From an uncultured Lachnobacterium sp. (GTDB taxonomy: Bacteria; Bacillota; Clostridia; Lachnospirales; Lachnospiraceae): 51,726 bases of DNA. Shown here piece after piece: positions 32,401 to 40,628 of the stretch. Numbering within the stretch: the first letter of the stretch is position 1; each line of letters opens with the position of its first letter. The notes under the pieces are model-generated. The model made no database searches. It was not told the DNA's origin and worked only from the letters and a program-made list of their open reading frames with translations. The position numbers and the translations under genes were made by a program. The stretch is taken from NCBI GenBank assembly GCA_900550545.1, contig URSS01000016.1:1-51726 (forward strand). Direction: 5' to 3'.

Positions 32401-34046
32401 TTTCCACCAGCTCCGATATATACCGTTGTGGAAGTAACCACTTCCTCACGAATTGAATCAATTGGAGGGTTGGTTACCTGTGCGAACAACTGCTTAAAGT
32501 AGTTAAACAACGGCTCACGGTTACCGGAAAGTGCTGCCAGTGGTGTATCGGTACCCATCGCTGCGGTTCCCTCGATACCGTTCTTTGCCATCGGAAGAAT
32601 AGAATCTTTCAGAGACTCATAAGTATAACCAAATGCCCTCTGCATTCTCTGGCGTTCTTCCTTTGTATATTCCGGTACACGCTCATTTGGAATCTTTAAG
32701 TCTTCGAGCATAACGATGTTGCTGTCTAACCACTCACCATACGGACGCTTTCCAGCATATTTTTCTTTCAGTTCATCGTCGTCAATGACACGGCCCTGAA
32801 TCGTATCTACAAGAAGCATCTTTCCTGGACGAAGACGATCTTTTGTCACAATCTTTGTCGGATCGATATCCAGTACACCGACCTCGGAAGAAAGAATCAG
32901 ATAATCATCATCTGTAATATAGTAACGGGATGGACGAAGTCCGTTACGGTCAAGCACTGCACCCATCATATCTCCATCGGAGAAAAGAATGGAAGCCGGT
33001 CCGTCCCATGGCTCCATCATTGTTGCATAATACTGATAAAAATCTTTTTTCTTCTGACTCATGATTGCATTGTTTGCCCATGGCTCAGGAATCATGATCA
33101 TAACTGCCAGCGGAAGTTCCATACCACTCATAACCAAAAACTCTAATGTGTTATCCAGCATAGCGGAATCGGAACCTTCTGTATTAATAACCGGAAGTAC
33201 TTTCTGGAACTCTCCACGGAGCTTTCCGGATGCCATTGTCTCCTCACGGGCAAGCATCTTATCTGCATTACCACGAATGGTATTAATCTCACCGTTATGT
33301 ACGATAAAACGGTTTGGATGTGCTCTCTCCCAACTTGGATTTGTGTTGGTAGAGAAACGGGAATGTACGGTTGCAATTGCTGACTCGTAATCCGGATCCT
33401 GCAGATCAGAGAAGAACTGACGTAACTGCTCTACTAAGAACATTCCTTTGTATACGATTGTACGGCTGGATAAAGAAGCAACGTAACTGTCATCGTTTGA
33501 CTGTTCAAACACACGGCGTGCTACATACAGCTTGCGGTCAAAATCCAATCCCTTTTCAACGTCTTCCGGTCTCTTGACAAATGCCTGCATGATACATGGC
33601 ATACAGTCTCTTGCTTTATCGGAAAGTTTGTCCGGATGAATCGGAACTTCTCTCCATCCAAGGAACTCCATACCTTCCTTTTCCACAATGACCTCAAACA
33701 TCTTCTTAGCCTGATTGTTCTTTAACTCATCCTGTGGAAAGAAGAACATTCCCACACCATAATCTCTCTCGTCTCCAAGTTCAATTCCTAAAGGCTTAAC
33801 TGCCTTCTTAAAAAATTTATGTGAAATCTGGAGCAGAATACCAACACCGTCTCCAGTCTTTCCATCCGCATCCTTTCCGGCTCTATGCTTTAAGTTCTCT
33901 ACGATCTTTAAAGCATTTTCTACCGTCTGATGTGTCTTAATACCTTTAATATTGACAACAGCACCGATTCCACAGTTATCATGTTCGAATCTTGGATCAT
34001 ATAGACCCTTGGCTACTGCTGTACTCTCATTCCACTGCTCTCTCAT
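29493..34046 (-). CDS. gltB: Glutamate synthase large subunit
   Basis: This 1517-residue enzyme makes two glutamates from glutamine and 2-oxoglutarate. The class II glutaminase domain begins after a propeptide: the nucleophile is Cys25 in HDNCGIGAV, to be exposed by cleavage. The central and FMN-binding (beta/alpha)8 parts follow, with a 3Fe-4S site in CNLDTCPAGIATQ. The C-terminal beta-helix has the repeated G-xx-G-x-GG pattern (GGQSFGAFI to GMSGGIAYV). Length and domains are standard. It is the first gene of gltB-gltD-HAD. Confidence 0.97.
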   Translation of the reverse strand: MREQWNESTAVAKGLYDPRFEHDNCGIGAVVNIKGIKTHQTVENALKIVENLKHRAGKDADGKTGDGVGILLQISHKFFKKAVKPLGIELGDERDYGVGMFFFPQDELKNNQAKKMFEVIVEKEGMEFLGWREVPIHPDKLSDKARDCMPCIMQAFVKRPEDVEKGLDFDRKLYVARRVFEQSNDDSYVASLSSRTIVYKGMFLVEQLRQFFSDLQDPDYESAIATVHSRFSTNTNPSWERAHPNRFIVHNGEINTIRGNADKMLAREETMASGKLRGEFQKVLPVINTEGSDSAMLDNTLEFLVMSGMELPLAVMIMIPEPWANNAIMSQKKKDFYQYYATMMEPWDGPASILFSDGDMMGAVLDRNGLRPSRYYITDDDYLILSSEVGVLDIDPTKIVTKDRLRPGKMLLVDTIQGRVIDDDELKEKYAGKRPYGEWLDSNIVMLEDLKIPNERVPEYTKEERQRMQRAFGYTYESLKDSILPMAKNGIEGTAAMGTDTPLAALSGNREPLFNYFKQLFAQVTNPPIDSIREEVVTSTTVYIGAGGNLLEEKPQNCKVLRINNPILTNTDLMKIRDMKVEGFKVATISIVYYKNTSLEKAVDRLFIEADRAYRDGANILILSDREVDDNHVAIPSLLAVSALQQYLVKTKKRTSLSVILESGEPREVHHFATLLGFGASAINPYLAQDTVKQLVDEHMLDKDYYAAINDYNHAILTGIVKIAAKMGISTIQSYQGSKIFEAIGIDKEVIDKYFTNTVSRIGGITMKDIEDDVNTLHSAAYDPLGLETDVTLDSKGRHKMRSGADAHLYNPATIHLLQQSTQRGDYNLFKQYTELVDEEQKHTNLRGLMDFNYPKKGVKLEEVESVDSIVTRFKTGAMSYGSISKEAHETLAIAMNHLHGKSNTGEGGEDKDRLTIGKDGKNRCSAIKQVASGRFGVTSRYLTSAQEIQIKMAQGAKPGEGGHLPGKKVYPWIAKTRLSTPGVSLISPPPHHDIYSIEDLEQLIFDLKNANRYARISVKLVSEAGVGTVAAGVAKAGAQVVLISGYDGGTGAAPSSSIHNAGLPWELGLAETHQTLIMNGLRNKVRIETDGKLMSGKDVAIAACLGAEEYGFATAPLVTMGCVMMRVCNLDTCPAGIATQNPELRKRFAGKPEYVENFMRFIAEELREYMAKLGVRTVDELVGRSDFLKVREDLSEREAKLNLDNILNNPFAGTKQKVIFDPKQVYDFELDSTKDMTVLMKQLKPALEKKQKRMIDTEVTNVNRSLGTIFGSEITKAYDDTLEDDTYIVKCTGAGGQSFGAFIPKGLTLELVGDSNDYFGKGLSGGKLIVYPPTGVKFKKDENIIIGNVALYGATSGKAFINGVAGERFCVRNSGATAVVEGVGDHGCEYMTGGRVVILGKTGKNFAAGMSGGIAYVLDEDNDLYMRTNKSMVFTEEVTNKYDVLELKDMIKEHVTLTNSEKGKEILDNFSEYLPKFKKVIPYDYNRMQMAIVQMEEKGLNAEQAQIEAFYASTRG

Positions 34047-34089
34047 AGGACTCTACCCTTTCGTGTAAATTTCATTGTTTCTGAATATG

Positions 34090-34119
34090 ATTTTACTACT
34101 GCAAAGCCCCTGATGTAAA
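34090..34119 (-). promoter_or_regulatory. Probable gltB promoter
   Basis: TTTACA (34114-34119) and TAAAAT (34090-34095) lie 18 bp apart on the minus strand, 45 bp before the gltB ATG. No glutamine aptamer is obvious in the leader. Confidence 0.5.
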
Positions 34120-34229
34120 TAGTTTTTTTCTTATTATTGTCTGACTATTTGTCTTTTCATCTTTATTGATATTGTTGTATATACAATTTATTTTATTTTC
34201 TTTTCATAAGATAATTATACGCACAATAA

Positions 34230-34271
34230 AAGAGCAATCCCATCAAAACTTTTTTCAATAAGATTGCTCTT
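34230..34271 (-). terminator. Intrinsic terminator after the P-type ATPase gene
   Basis: AAGAGCAATC (34230-34239) and GATTGCTCTT (34262-34271) form a 10-bp stem with a 22-base loop, followed on the minus strand by TTATTG. It lies 25 bp after the ATPase stop. Confidence 0.8.
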
Positions 34272-34295
34272 CTGTGTCATTTTTTTAAATTGTTT

Positions 34296-36398
34296 CTAAA
34301 TTGTTTCTTCACTATCTTCCAAAAGATTGCCCATGCTGCGAAGACTGATGGCAATTGTGGAAGTATTATGTAGCAATGCAGATGTAGTCGGTGGAATAAT
34401 TCCGCCTACACCAAGTGCGATAAGTCCTGCGTTAAATCCAACAATCATGCGGTAATTCTGATGAATGCGTTTCATCAACTGATTGCTCAGTTTTTTCAGT
34501 GTTACTACTTCGCGTAAATCATCCGCTGCAATTGTTACATCTGCAATCTCTCTGGCAATCTCAGCGCCATCACTGATTGCGATTCCAACATCTGCGGAGG
34601 AAAGAGCCAGCGAATCGTTGATTCCATCACCGATCATGACAACTTTGTGTCCCATTGCCTTTTCTTTTTCTACGAACTTTGCTTTATCTTCCGGTAATAC
34701 TTCTGCGTAATACTCGTCCACGCCTACTTTTGCAGCGATTGCTTTTGCAGTACGCTCACTGTCTCCTGTCATCATGACAACTTTCTTTAGTCCCGCTTTT
34801 TTCAGATCACGGATCACCTGCTTTGCCTCTTTGCGCAGAGGGTCTTCAATGCAGATCACTGCTGCAAGCTTTCCTTCCAAAGCAAGATATAAGTGTGAAT
34901 ATTCCATTGGCAGGTTTTCAAAATTATCATGCATGTTTGCCGGAACTTCACAATGTTCATCTTCAAGAATAAAATGATAGCTTCCGATAACCGCACGTTT
35001 TCCATTTATTGTCGTTGCAATACCATGTGCCACAATATAGTCGACCTTGGAATGCATCTCTTCATGCTCAAGGCCACGCTTTGCTGCTGCATCTGTAACC
35101 GCTTTTGCCATAGAATGCGGGAAATGTTCTTCCAGACAGGCTGCGATACGCAAAAGCTCGTCTTCGCTCATTCCATTGAAAGGAACAATCTTTACAACGG
35201 ACGGGCTGGCTTTTGTCAAAGTACCTGTCTTATCAAATACGATTGTATCTGCTTCTGCCATGGCTTCCATATATTTGCCGCCTTTTACCGTGATGCTGTG
35301 CGCGTTCGCCTCACGAATTGCAGACAGTACCGTAACCGGCATGGCAAGTTTTAATGCACATGAAAAGTCTACCATAAGGATTGCAAGCGCCTTGGTTGCA
35401 TTTCTCGTAAGCAGATAAGTCAGTGCCGTTCCTGCCAGTGAATATGGGACCAGACGATCTGCCAGATGTTCTGCTTTTCCTTCTACGGAAGATTTCAGTT
35501 TTTCTGACTCTTCGATCATCGTAACAATCTTCTCGTATCGGCTCGATCCTGCTACTTTCTTTACACATATGGTAAGTTCGCCCTCTTCGAGTACTGTTCC
35601 AGCGTACACATATCCGCCAACAGCTTTACGAACTGCAAGGGATTCTCCTGTAAGAGAAGCCTGATTGACCGTAGCCTCTCCCTCACATACTTCACCGTCA
35701 AACGGAATGACATTGCCCATGTGAATACGGATTTTGTCCTCTTCCTGAATCTGCTTAGAAGGTACTAAAACTTCATTGCCATCTTCCTGTACCAGCCAAA
35801 CTTTGCTGTTATTCAAAGACATGCTGCGTGCCAGATCTCCAACCGACTTCTTATGTGTCCACTCTTCAAGAATCTCACCGATATTAAGCAGGAACATTAC
35901 AGAACCCGCTGTGCCGATATCTCCGCGCAACATTGATACGGAAATTGCTGTAGCATCCAGTACCGGTACTTCTATCTTGCGCTGGCACAATACTTTAATT
36001 CCCTTCCAGATATATTTACACGACTCAATCGTTGCAAGAGCAAAACGGATCGGATATGGCAACAGAAAACGCTTTCCGCAATGAACAAGCGTTGTTGTAA
36101 CAAGCTTTTCTTTGTATTCCTCATTCATTGCCCGACCGGAATTGGCAAGTACATCATCCGGCACTTCCACATTCTGGTAAGCAAATTTCTGCAATGCATG
36201 AAGAACACTGGCACGATCTGTACCTTTTCCATAACAGATCACCGCGTCGGCCGTCTGACTGTACACCTGTGCACGGACAACTTCCTCCATGCTCTCAAGA
36301 TAATACAAAAGCACATCTGCCTGTTCATATGTCATCCGGCTCTGTTTCATATGTACGCGCAGACGATTCTTTCCTTCATGTCTGATTACAAATCTCAT
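34296..36398 (-). CDS. P1B-type heavy-metal ATPase with degenerate N-terminal HMA domain
   Basis: The 700-residue pump exports a metal ion at the cost of ATP. An N-terminal HMA_2-like fold (about 1-80) lacks the CxxC metal motif. The actuator loop has ASLTGES, the phosphorylation site is FDKTGTLTK, and the hinge is MIGDGINDSLAL. The membrane metal-site motif reads FSCALK (residues about 356-361) where many P1B pumps have CPC or SPC. The first ATG sits next to the DUF6110-like gene. SCA-type motifs are seen in Mn/Zn-type relatives such as mycobacterial CtpC-like pumps, so Mn, Zn or Fe is more likely than Cu, but this is inference. Confidence 0.92.
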   Translation of the reverse strand: MRFVIRHEGKNRLRVHMKQSRMTYEQADVLLYYLESMEEVVRAQVYSQTADAVICYGKGTDRASVLHALQKFAYQNVEVPDDVLANSGRAMNEEYKEKLVTTTLVHCGKRFLLPYPIRFALATIESCKYIWKGIKVLCQRKIEVPVLDATAISVSMLRGDIGTAGSVMFLLNIGEILEEWTHKKSVGDLARSMSLNNSKVWLVQEDGNEVLVPSKQIQEEDKIRIHMGNVIPFDGEVCEGEATVNQASLTGESLAVRKAVGGYVYAGTVLEEGELTICVKKVAGSSRYEKIVTMIEESEKLKSSVEGKAEHLADRLVPYSLAGTALTYLLTRNATKALAILMVDFSCALKLAMPVTVLSAIREANAHSITVKGGKYMEAMAEADTIVFDKTGTLTKASPSVVKIVPFNGMSEDELLRIAACLEEHFPHSMAKAVTDAAAKRGLEHEEMHSKVDYIVAHGIATTINGKRAVIGSYHFILEDEHCEVPANMHDNFENLPMEYSHLYLALEGKLAAVICIEDPLRKEAKQVIRDLKKAGLKKVVMMTGDSERTAKAIAAKVGVDEYYAEVLPEDKAKFVEKEKAMGHKVVMIGDGINDSLALSSADVGIAISDGAEIAREIADVTIAADDLREVVTLKKLSNQLMKRIHQNYRMIVGFNAGLIALGVGGIIPPTTSALLHNTSTIAISLRSMGNLLEDSEETI

Positions 36399-36718
36399 TA
36401 AGCTTCGCCTTCTTCAGTTGTTTCTGCCGGAGTCTCTTCTGTTACTTCTGTCATATCCTCTGCCTGATCTTCAAACTCAGCCTGTGCTGCTTCACGCTCT
36501 TCGTTGATCACCTTTGCATCTGCATAGATATCACCACAGTTCTCCTGAACAGTTGTCACTGTCTTCATCACACACTTCTTTGCACGAAGAACTGCTGCTG
36601 TACAGTTTGTATAAAATTTCTTTGCATCATCACTGGATAAAACTTTCAGACCTGCTGTACCGAATAATACACCTGCTGCAAAAAGTCCTGTCTTTTTTCC
36701 ATTAAATTTGAAACTCAT
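36398..36718 (-). CDS. DUF6110-like small membrane partner of the P-type ATPase
   Basis: The 106-residue protein has a single hydrophobic helix near the N-terminus (GLFAAGVLFGTAGLKVL), an amphipathic helix (TAAVLRAKKCVMKTVTTVQENCGDIYADAK) and a Glu/Thr-rich acidic tail. It immediately precedes the P-type ATPase gene, sharing the stop and start region, so the two are made together. The layout of TM helix, amphipathic helix and acidic tail resembles the mycobacterial PacL (DUF1490) partners of CtpC/CtpG/CtpV pumps. Role as a metal chaperone or scaffold is inferred by that analogy. CCTCC-matching RBS (CAGGAGG) lies upstream. Confidence 0.8.
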   Translation of the reverse strand: MSFKFNGKKTGLFAAGVLFGTAGLKVLSSDDAKKFYTNCTAAVLRAKKCVMKTVTTVQENCGDIYADAKVINEEREAAQAEFEDQAEDMTEVTEETPAETTEEGEA

Positions 36719-36759
36719 AGTTATTTCCTCCTGAAGTAAATTTATTATTTTATGAAGTT

Positions 36760-36788
36760 ATTATAACGAGCGTTTTTACTTTTTTCCA
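36760..36788 (-). promoter_or_regulatory. Promoter of the DUF6110-ATPase operon
   Basis: TATAAT (36760-36765) lies 17 bp downstream of a TGGAAA -35-like box (36783-36788), about 40 bp before the small gene's ATG. Confidence 0.65.
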
Positions 36789-36817
36789 CTCCTAATCCTC
36801 TTATTGAGAAAAGATTA

Positions 36818-36842
36818 GTCCGATAAAACCAATGTCCGATAA
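36818..36842. repeat. Direct repeat GTCCGATAA x2, period 16
   Basis: GTCCGATAA occurs at 36818-36826 and 36834-36842 on the plus strand, 30-55 bp upstream of the -35 box of the metal-pump operon. Tandem same-face repeats with a period of 16 could be operator half-sites; no regulator is known. Confidence 0.45.
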
Positions 36843-36867
36843 TACAAATATTTTTTGATATATAAAA

Positions 36868-37647
36868 CTATCCGAGTGCAACATCTAACACCATCATCAG
36901 TGAAAATCCCACTGCAAAAAGTACCGTTCCTATATTCGAATGTTTTTCCTGTAACATCTCTGGAATCAATTCCTCAACGACCACATACAGCATGGCACCT
37001 GCCGCAAAACTGAGCAGATACGGCAATGCCGGCACAATAAAACCGGCTGCAAGAATTGTAAGAATCGCGCCGATTGGCTCCACAATTCCCGACAATACAC
37101 CGTCGATAAAAGCGCGTGGTTTATTCTCTCCCTCTGCACATAACGGCATGGATATGATTGCACCTTCCGGGAAATTCTGTATTGCGATTCCCAAAGACAG
37201 CGCGAACGCTCCCATCGCCGTAATCGTCGTGTTCCCGGACAAATAACCGGCATAGACCACACCTACCGCCATTCCCTCCGGAATATTGTGAATCGTAACC
37301 GCAAGTACAAGCATCGTTGTCCTCTGCAATTTGCTGTGAATTCCTTCGGCTTTTTCACTATTCCGATGCAAATGTGGAACGATACTATCCACCAGAAGCA
37401 GAAACAATATTCCAATCCAGAATCCCACGACTGCTGGCACAAAAGAAAATTTTCCCATCGATGCAGACTGCTCAATTGCCGGGAGCAACAGACTCCAGAT
37501 TGACGCTGCCACCATTACTCCCGCTGCAAATCCGGTCAGTGCACGCTGCAAATAATCACTCATATTTTTCTTCATAAAAAATACGCACGCCGAACCCAGA
37601 GAAGTTCCCAGAAAAGGCACCAGAATTCCAATTATTACTTCATTCAT
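36868..37647 (-). CDS. ZIP-family metal transporter (ZupT/GufA-like)
   Basis: The 259-residue protein has about eight membrane helices. The ZIP metal-site motifs are present: HNIPEG in helix IV and NFPEG in helix V. It imports a divalent metal (Zn, Fe or Mn type). ATG 37647 (MNEVIIGIL) follows a TGGAG site; the longer frame from 37746 is rejected. Its neighbour on the left is the metal-pump operon, giving a local metal-homeostasis group. Confidence 0.92.
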   Translation of the reverse strand: MNEVIIGILVPFLGTSLGSACVFFMKKNMSDYLQRALTGFAAGVMVAASIWSLLLPAIEQSASMGKFSFVPAVVGFWIGILFLLLVDSIVPHLHRNSEKAEGIHSKLQRTTMLVLAVTIHNIPEGMAVGVVYAGYLSGNTTITAMGAFALSLGIAIQNFPEGAIISMPLCAEGENKPRAFIDGVLSGIVEPIGAILTILAAGFIVPALPYLLSFAAGAMLYVVVEELIPEMLQEKHSNIGTVLFAVGFSLMMVLDVALG

Positions 37648-37776
37648 ATTCTGTCTCCATAAATGCACAAGGCACACAAAGTGTTTCCTGCTGTCTATAT
37701 ATTCTATGCAGCTTACAAACACCTGGTGCGCCCCATACCATTTCATATTAAGGTTTGACTATTATTTTATATGTTT

Positions 37777-39069
37777 TTATTTGACGTTAAATGCTTTCAT
37801 TCCCGGATATACAGCTGCATCTCCAAGTTCCTCTTCGATGCGAATGAGCTGGTTGTATTTTGCAACACGCTCTGTACGGCTTGGTGCACCTGTCTTAATC
37901 TGGCAGGTATTTAATGCAACCGCGAGATCTGCGATTGTAGTATCCTCTGTCTCTCCGGAACGATGGGAGGAAATTGCAGTATAGCCAGCTTTGTGTGCCA
38001 TCTTAATTGCCTCTAATGTCTCAGAAACAGAACCAATCTGGTTCAGCTTGATCAGGATTGCGTTACCACATCCAAACTCGATACCCTTAGAAAGACGCTC
38101 TGTATTTGTTACGAAAAGGTCATCACCTACCAGCTGTACCTTGTCACCGAGTTCTGCTGTAAGTTTCTGCCATCCTTCCCAGTCTTCCTCATCCAAAGCA
38201 TCCTCGATAGAGATAATTGGGTAAGTTTCTACGAGTTTCTTCCAATGTGCGATCAGCTCCTCAGAAGTGAACTTTGTTCCGGCCTTTGGCAGAACATATT
38301 CGCCTTTCTTCTCGCCCTTCCACTCGGACGATGCTGCGTCCATAGCAATCTTGAAATCTTTGCCCGGTTCATATCCGGCATTCTTTACAGCCTCTAATAT
38401 GTACTGAATTGCCTCTTCATCGCTGGCAAGATCCGGTGCGAATCCACCCTCATCACCTACGGAAGTAGCAAGTCCTTTTGACTTTAATAAAGCAGCAAGT
38501 GCATGGAAGACTTCTGCGCACCAGCGAAGTGCTTCCTTGAAGCTTGGTGCTCCAACCGGCATGATCATAAACTCCTGTACGTCAACTGTGTTTGCAGCAT
38601 GTGCTCCACCATTTAAGATGTTCATCATTGGTACCGGCAGACGATTTCCAGACACACCGCCAAGGAAACGATACAGCGGAATATCTAAAGAAATTGCTGC
38701 AGCTCTGCAGCATGCAATTGATACTGCAAGGATTGCATTCGCACCAAGATTTGACTTGTCCTTTGTTCCATCAGCTGCGATCATTGCCTTATCAATGGCA
38801 TAAATATCCGATGCATCCATTCCTGTTACTGTCTCATTGATTACTGTATTGATGTTCTCAACGGCTTTCTGCACGCCCTTTCCAAGATATCTGCCTTTAT
38901 CTCCATCGCGAAGTTCCAGTGCCTCAAATACACCGGTAGATGCACCACTTGGTGCCATGCCTCTTCCAATGGTTCCATCCAGAAGATATACCTCAGCCTC
39001 TACGGTAGGATTTCCTCTTGAATCTAAAATCTCTCTTCCAACAACTTTTTCAATCTCCAAATAATTCAA
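37777..39069 (-). CDS. eno: Enolase
   Basis: The 430-residue enzyme turns 2-phosphoglycerate into phosphoenolpyruvate in glycolysis. Blocks REILDSRGNPTVE, PSGASTGVFEALELRDGD, VGDEGGFAP (catalytic Glu), the SIEDALDEEDW Mg site, and LIKLNQIGS with the catalytic Lys are intact. Start: TTG 39069 gives LNYLEIEKVVGREIL, the usual family start, and has AAAGGAGAG about eight bases upstream. The ATG at 39087 also has an AGGAG ten bases before it but adds six odd residues that include the RBS, so TTG is favoured. It has its own leader with hairpin and dyad. Confidence 0.95.
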   Translation of the reverse strand: MNYLEIEKVVGREILDSRGNPTVEAEVYLLDGTIGRGMAPSGASTGVFEALELRDGDKGRYLGKGVQKAVENINTVINETVTGMDASDIYAIDKAMIAADGTKDKSNLGANAILAVSIACCRAAAISLDIPLYRFLGGVSGNRLPVPMMNILNGGAHAANTVDVQEFMIMPVGAPSFKEALRWCAEVFHALAALLKSKGLATSVGDEGGFAPDLASDEEAIQYILEAVKNAGYEPGKDFKIAMDAASSEWKGEKKGEYVLPKAGTKFTSEELIAHWKKLVETYPIISIEDALDEEDWEGWQKLTAELGDKVQLVGDDLFVTNTERLSKGIEFGCGNAILIKLNQIGSVSETLEAIKMAHKAGYTAISSHRSGETEDTTIADLAVALNTCQIKTGAPSRTERVAKYNQLIRIEEELGDAAVYPGMKAFNVK

Positions 39070-39102
39070 CGTAAGCTCTCCTTTCATAAGTAAGGAACTC
39101 CT

Positions 39103-39123
39103 ACCGGAAGAAATTCTTCCGGT
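39103..39123 (-). other. Stem-loop in the enolase leader
   Basis: ACCGGAAG (39103-39110) and CTTCCGGT (39116-39123) form a stable stem about 15 bases before the first Shine-Dalgarno of eno. No T-tract follows, so it is not a terminator; it may protect the mRNA 5' end. Confidence 0.55.
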
Positions 39124-39148
39124 TTGCTAAAGAAGTCCTAAAATGATT

Positions 39149-39182
39149 TACACACGAGTTAGTCTATACTAACTCGTGTGTA
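39149..39182. promoter_or_regulatory. Perfect 15+15 bp dyad upstream of eno
   Basis: Fifteen-base arms (39149-39163 and 39168-39182, core CACACGAGTTAGT) flank a 4-base centre. On the minus strand a TTGCAA lies just upstream and TATAGA lies within the centre, so the dyad overlaps a possible promoter, though their 15-bp spacing is short. There is no T-tract on either side. It reads like an operator for a dimeric repressor rather than a terminator. Confidence 0.6.
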
Positions 39183-39268
39183 TTTGCAAGAGGTCTTACT
39201 GATAACATTTCTTCATTTATTCTGGTACAACGTTCAAAAACAGCAGGATGATGTACAATAACAATAAT

Positions 39269-39802
39269 TTAAAATTCAAAATCTGCATAATCTTCCGGCA
39301 GAAAGCGATGATAAATGATATGACATCCCTCATCCTTAAAACAATAATAGTATGGGTCCTCTGCGTCATGTTCAAAATAGATCAGTTCATCGAATTCTCC
39401 ATTGGCAATCGCTTCCCGATGTATCTTCTTTTCCGTATGCAAAAAAAGTGCCCGGATGTCTTCCATGGTACAGCCATGCTTTCCCACAAGCGCAACAAGT
39501 TCTTTAATGAATTCCTTTTCGGGTGTATGAATATGCACATATTCACTTCCCTCGGGAGGAATGAAAAAGCAAAATTGCTCCCCGCGATTACTGTAACGCA
39601 CTTCACCAAGACATTCTTTGGTATATGCAGTGAATCCCTTTAGCAACTCTGTCATCTCTTCTCCATTTCCATTCGTATCAAAGAAATGATTCAACGAACC
39701 AAGCGGGTAATACAGACGAATTTCTTCCTTACGATACCCAAGCTTTGCCTGTTCCTCCTTGATGACATCGATCAGACTGTTTTCCAGCTTCTGATAATCC
39801 AC
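39269..39802 (-). CDS. DUF3877-family protein
   Basis: The 177-residue soluble protein starts VDYQKLENSLIDVIKEEQ and carries YRKEEIRLYYPLGSLNHFF, which I recognise as DUF3877. It also has a FFIPPEGSEYVHIH and an EDPYYYCFKDEGCHIIYHRF block. No catalytic motif is evident; function unknown. GTG 39802 has AAGGGGG upstream and lies 2 bp after the CPBP gene stop. It is the last gene of the long folate-topoisomerase operon; no clear terminator follows before eno. Confidence 0.8.
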   Translation of the reverse strand: MDYQKLENSLIDVIKEEQAKLGYRKEEIRLYYPLGSLNHFFDTNGNGEEMTELLKGFTAYTKECLGEVRYSNRGEQFCFFIPPEGSEYVHIHTPEKEFIKELVALVGKHGCTMEDIRALFLHTEKKIHREAIANGEFDELIYFEHDAEDPYYYCFKDEGCHIIYHRFLPEDYADFEF

Positions 39803-39803
39803 G

Positions 39804-40610
39804 CTATGCCCCCTTTTCCTTCTGCAAATACCAGTACAATACAACAATTCCCACAACAAGCACGAGAACCGAAATCACCCATGCGCTGATGCTTTTGTCC
39901 GTCATATTGGAAAAAAGTCCAAGTTCTGTGCGCAATACCGCAAGAAGATTGGCTGCCATATGACCAGCAATTGCAACATACACATGTCCTGCTTTTTCCA
40001 TCAAAAATGCAAGAACGATTCCCAATAGAAATGCATAAATAAACTGTACAATATTAAAATGCAGTGCCGCAAAAATAAGCGCAGACACCAATACAGCAGG
40101 AATCTTTGCCATCATGCCACGAATTCTTCCAAACAAAATGCCACGGAAAACCATTTCCTCCAAAATCGGTGTACAGATTGCCGAACTGAGAATTTCCAGT
40201 CCCAGCGTACTTCCATAAAATCCTGCATTCGCCTGCTGATATCCTTTTGACCACTCAACGAGCGGTGTCATGGAAATCAGATTATTCAATGCAAAGCTGA
40301 TGCACAAAACAATGATTACCGAAAAGATAATATTTTTTATGCATCCCTCCGGCAGACTGCTTTTCTTTTTGACCTGATCACCGGATGATTTCACAACAGA
40401 AAAATCAAAATAATTTGCCGACCGGTAAAACGGCATCATAAATGGAATCGTAATCACAGTCGATACCAGCTGGCACATAACAAAATGCTCATCATCGCTG
40501 CCAAGCAGCCACTGACATAACGACATCGCGATCAGTGCCACAGCATAATAGAAAAGAAGCGGATACGCCACATACCAGATCTGTACGAATATGTTCTTTT
40601 TCTGTTTCAT
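39804..40610 (-). CDS. CPBP-family intramembrane protease
   Basis: The 268-residue protein has about seven to eight membrane helices. CPBP (Rce1-like) motifs are EEMVFRG (EExxxR), FAALHF (FxxxH) and HMAAN (HxxxN), the presumed catalytic site inside the membrane. Substrate unknown; related proteins cut prenylated or bacteriocin-type substrates. ATG 40610 follows GGAGG. It lies 20 bp after the HAD gene. Confidence 0.9.
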   Translation of the reverse strand: MKQKKNIFVQIWYVAYPLLFYYAVALIAMSLCQWLLGSDDEHFVMCQLVSTVITIPFMMPFYRSANYFDFSVVKSSGDQVKKKSSLPEGCIKNIIFSVIIVLCISFALNNLISMTPLVEWSKGYQQANAGFYGSTLGLEILSSAICTPILEEMVFRGILFGRIRGMMAKIPAVLVSALIFAALHFNIVQFIYAFLLGIVLAFLMEKAGHVYVAIAGHMAANLLAVLRTELGLFSNMTDKSISAWVISVLVLVVGIVVLYWYLQKEKGA

Positions 40611-40628
40611 CAATACAAATCCTCCCCT

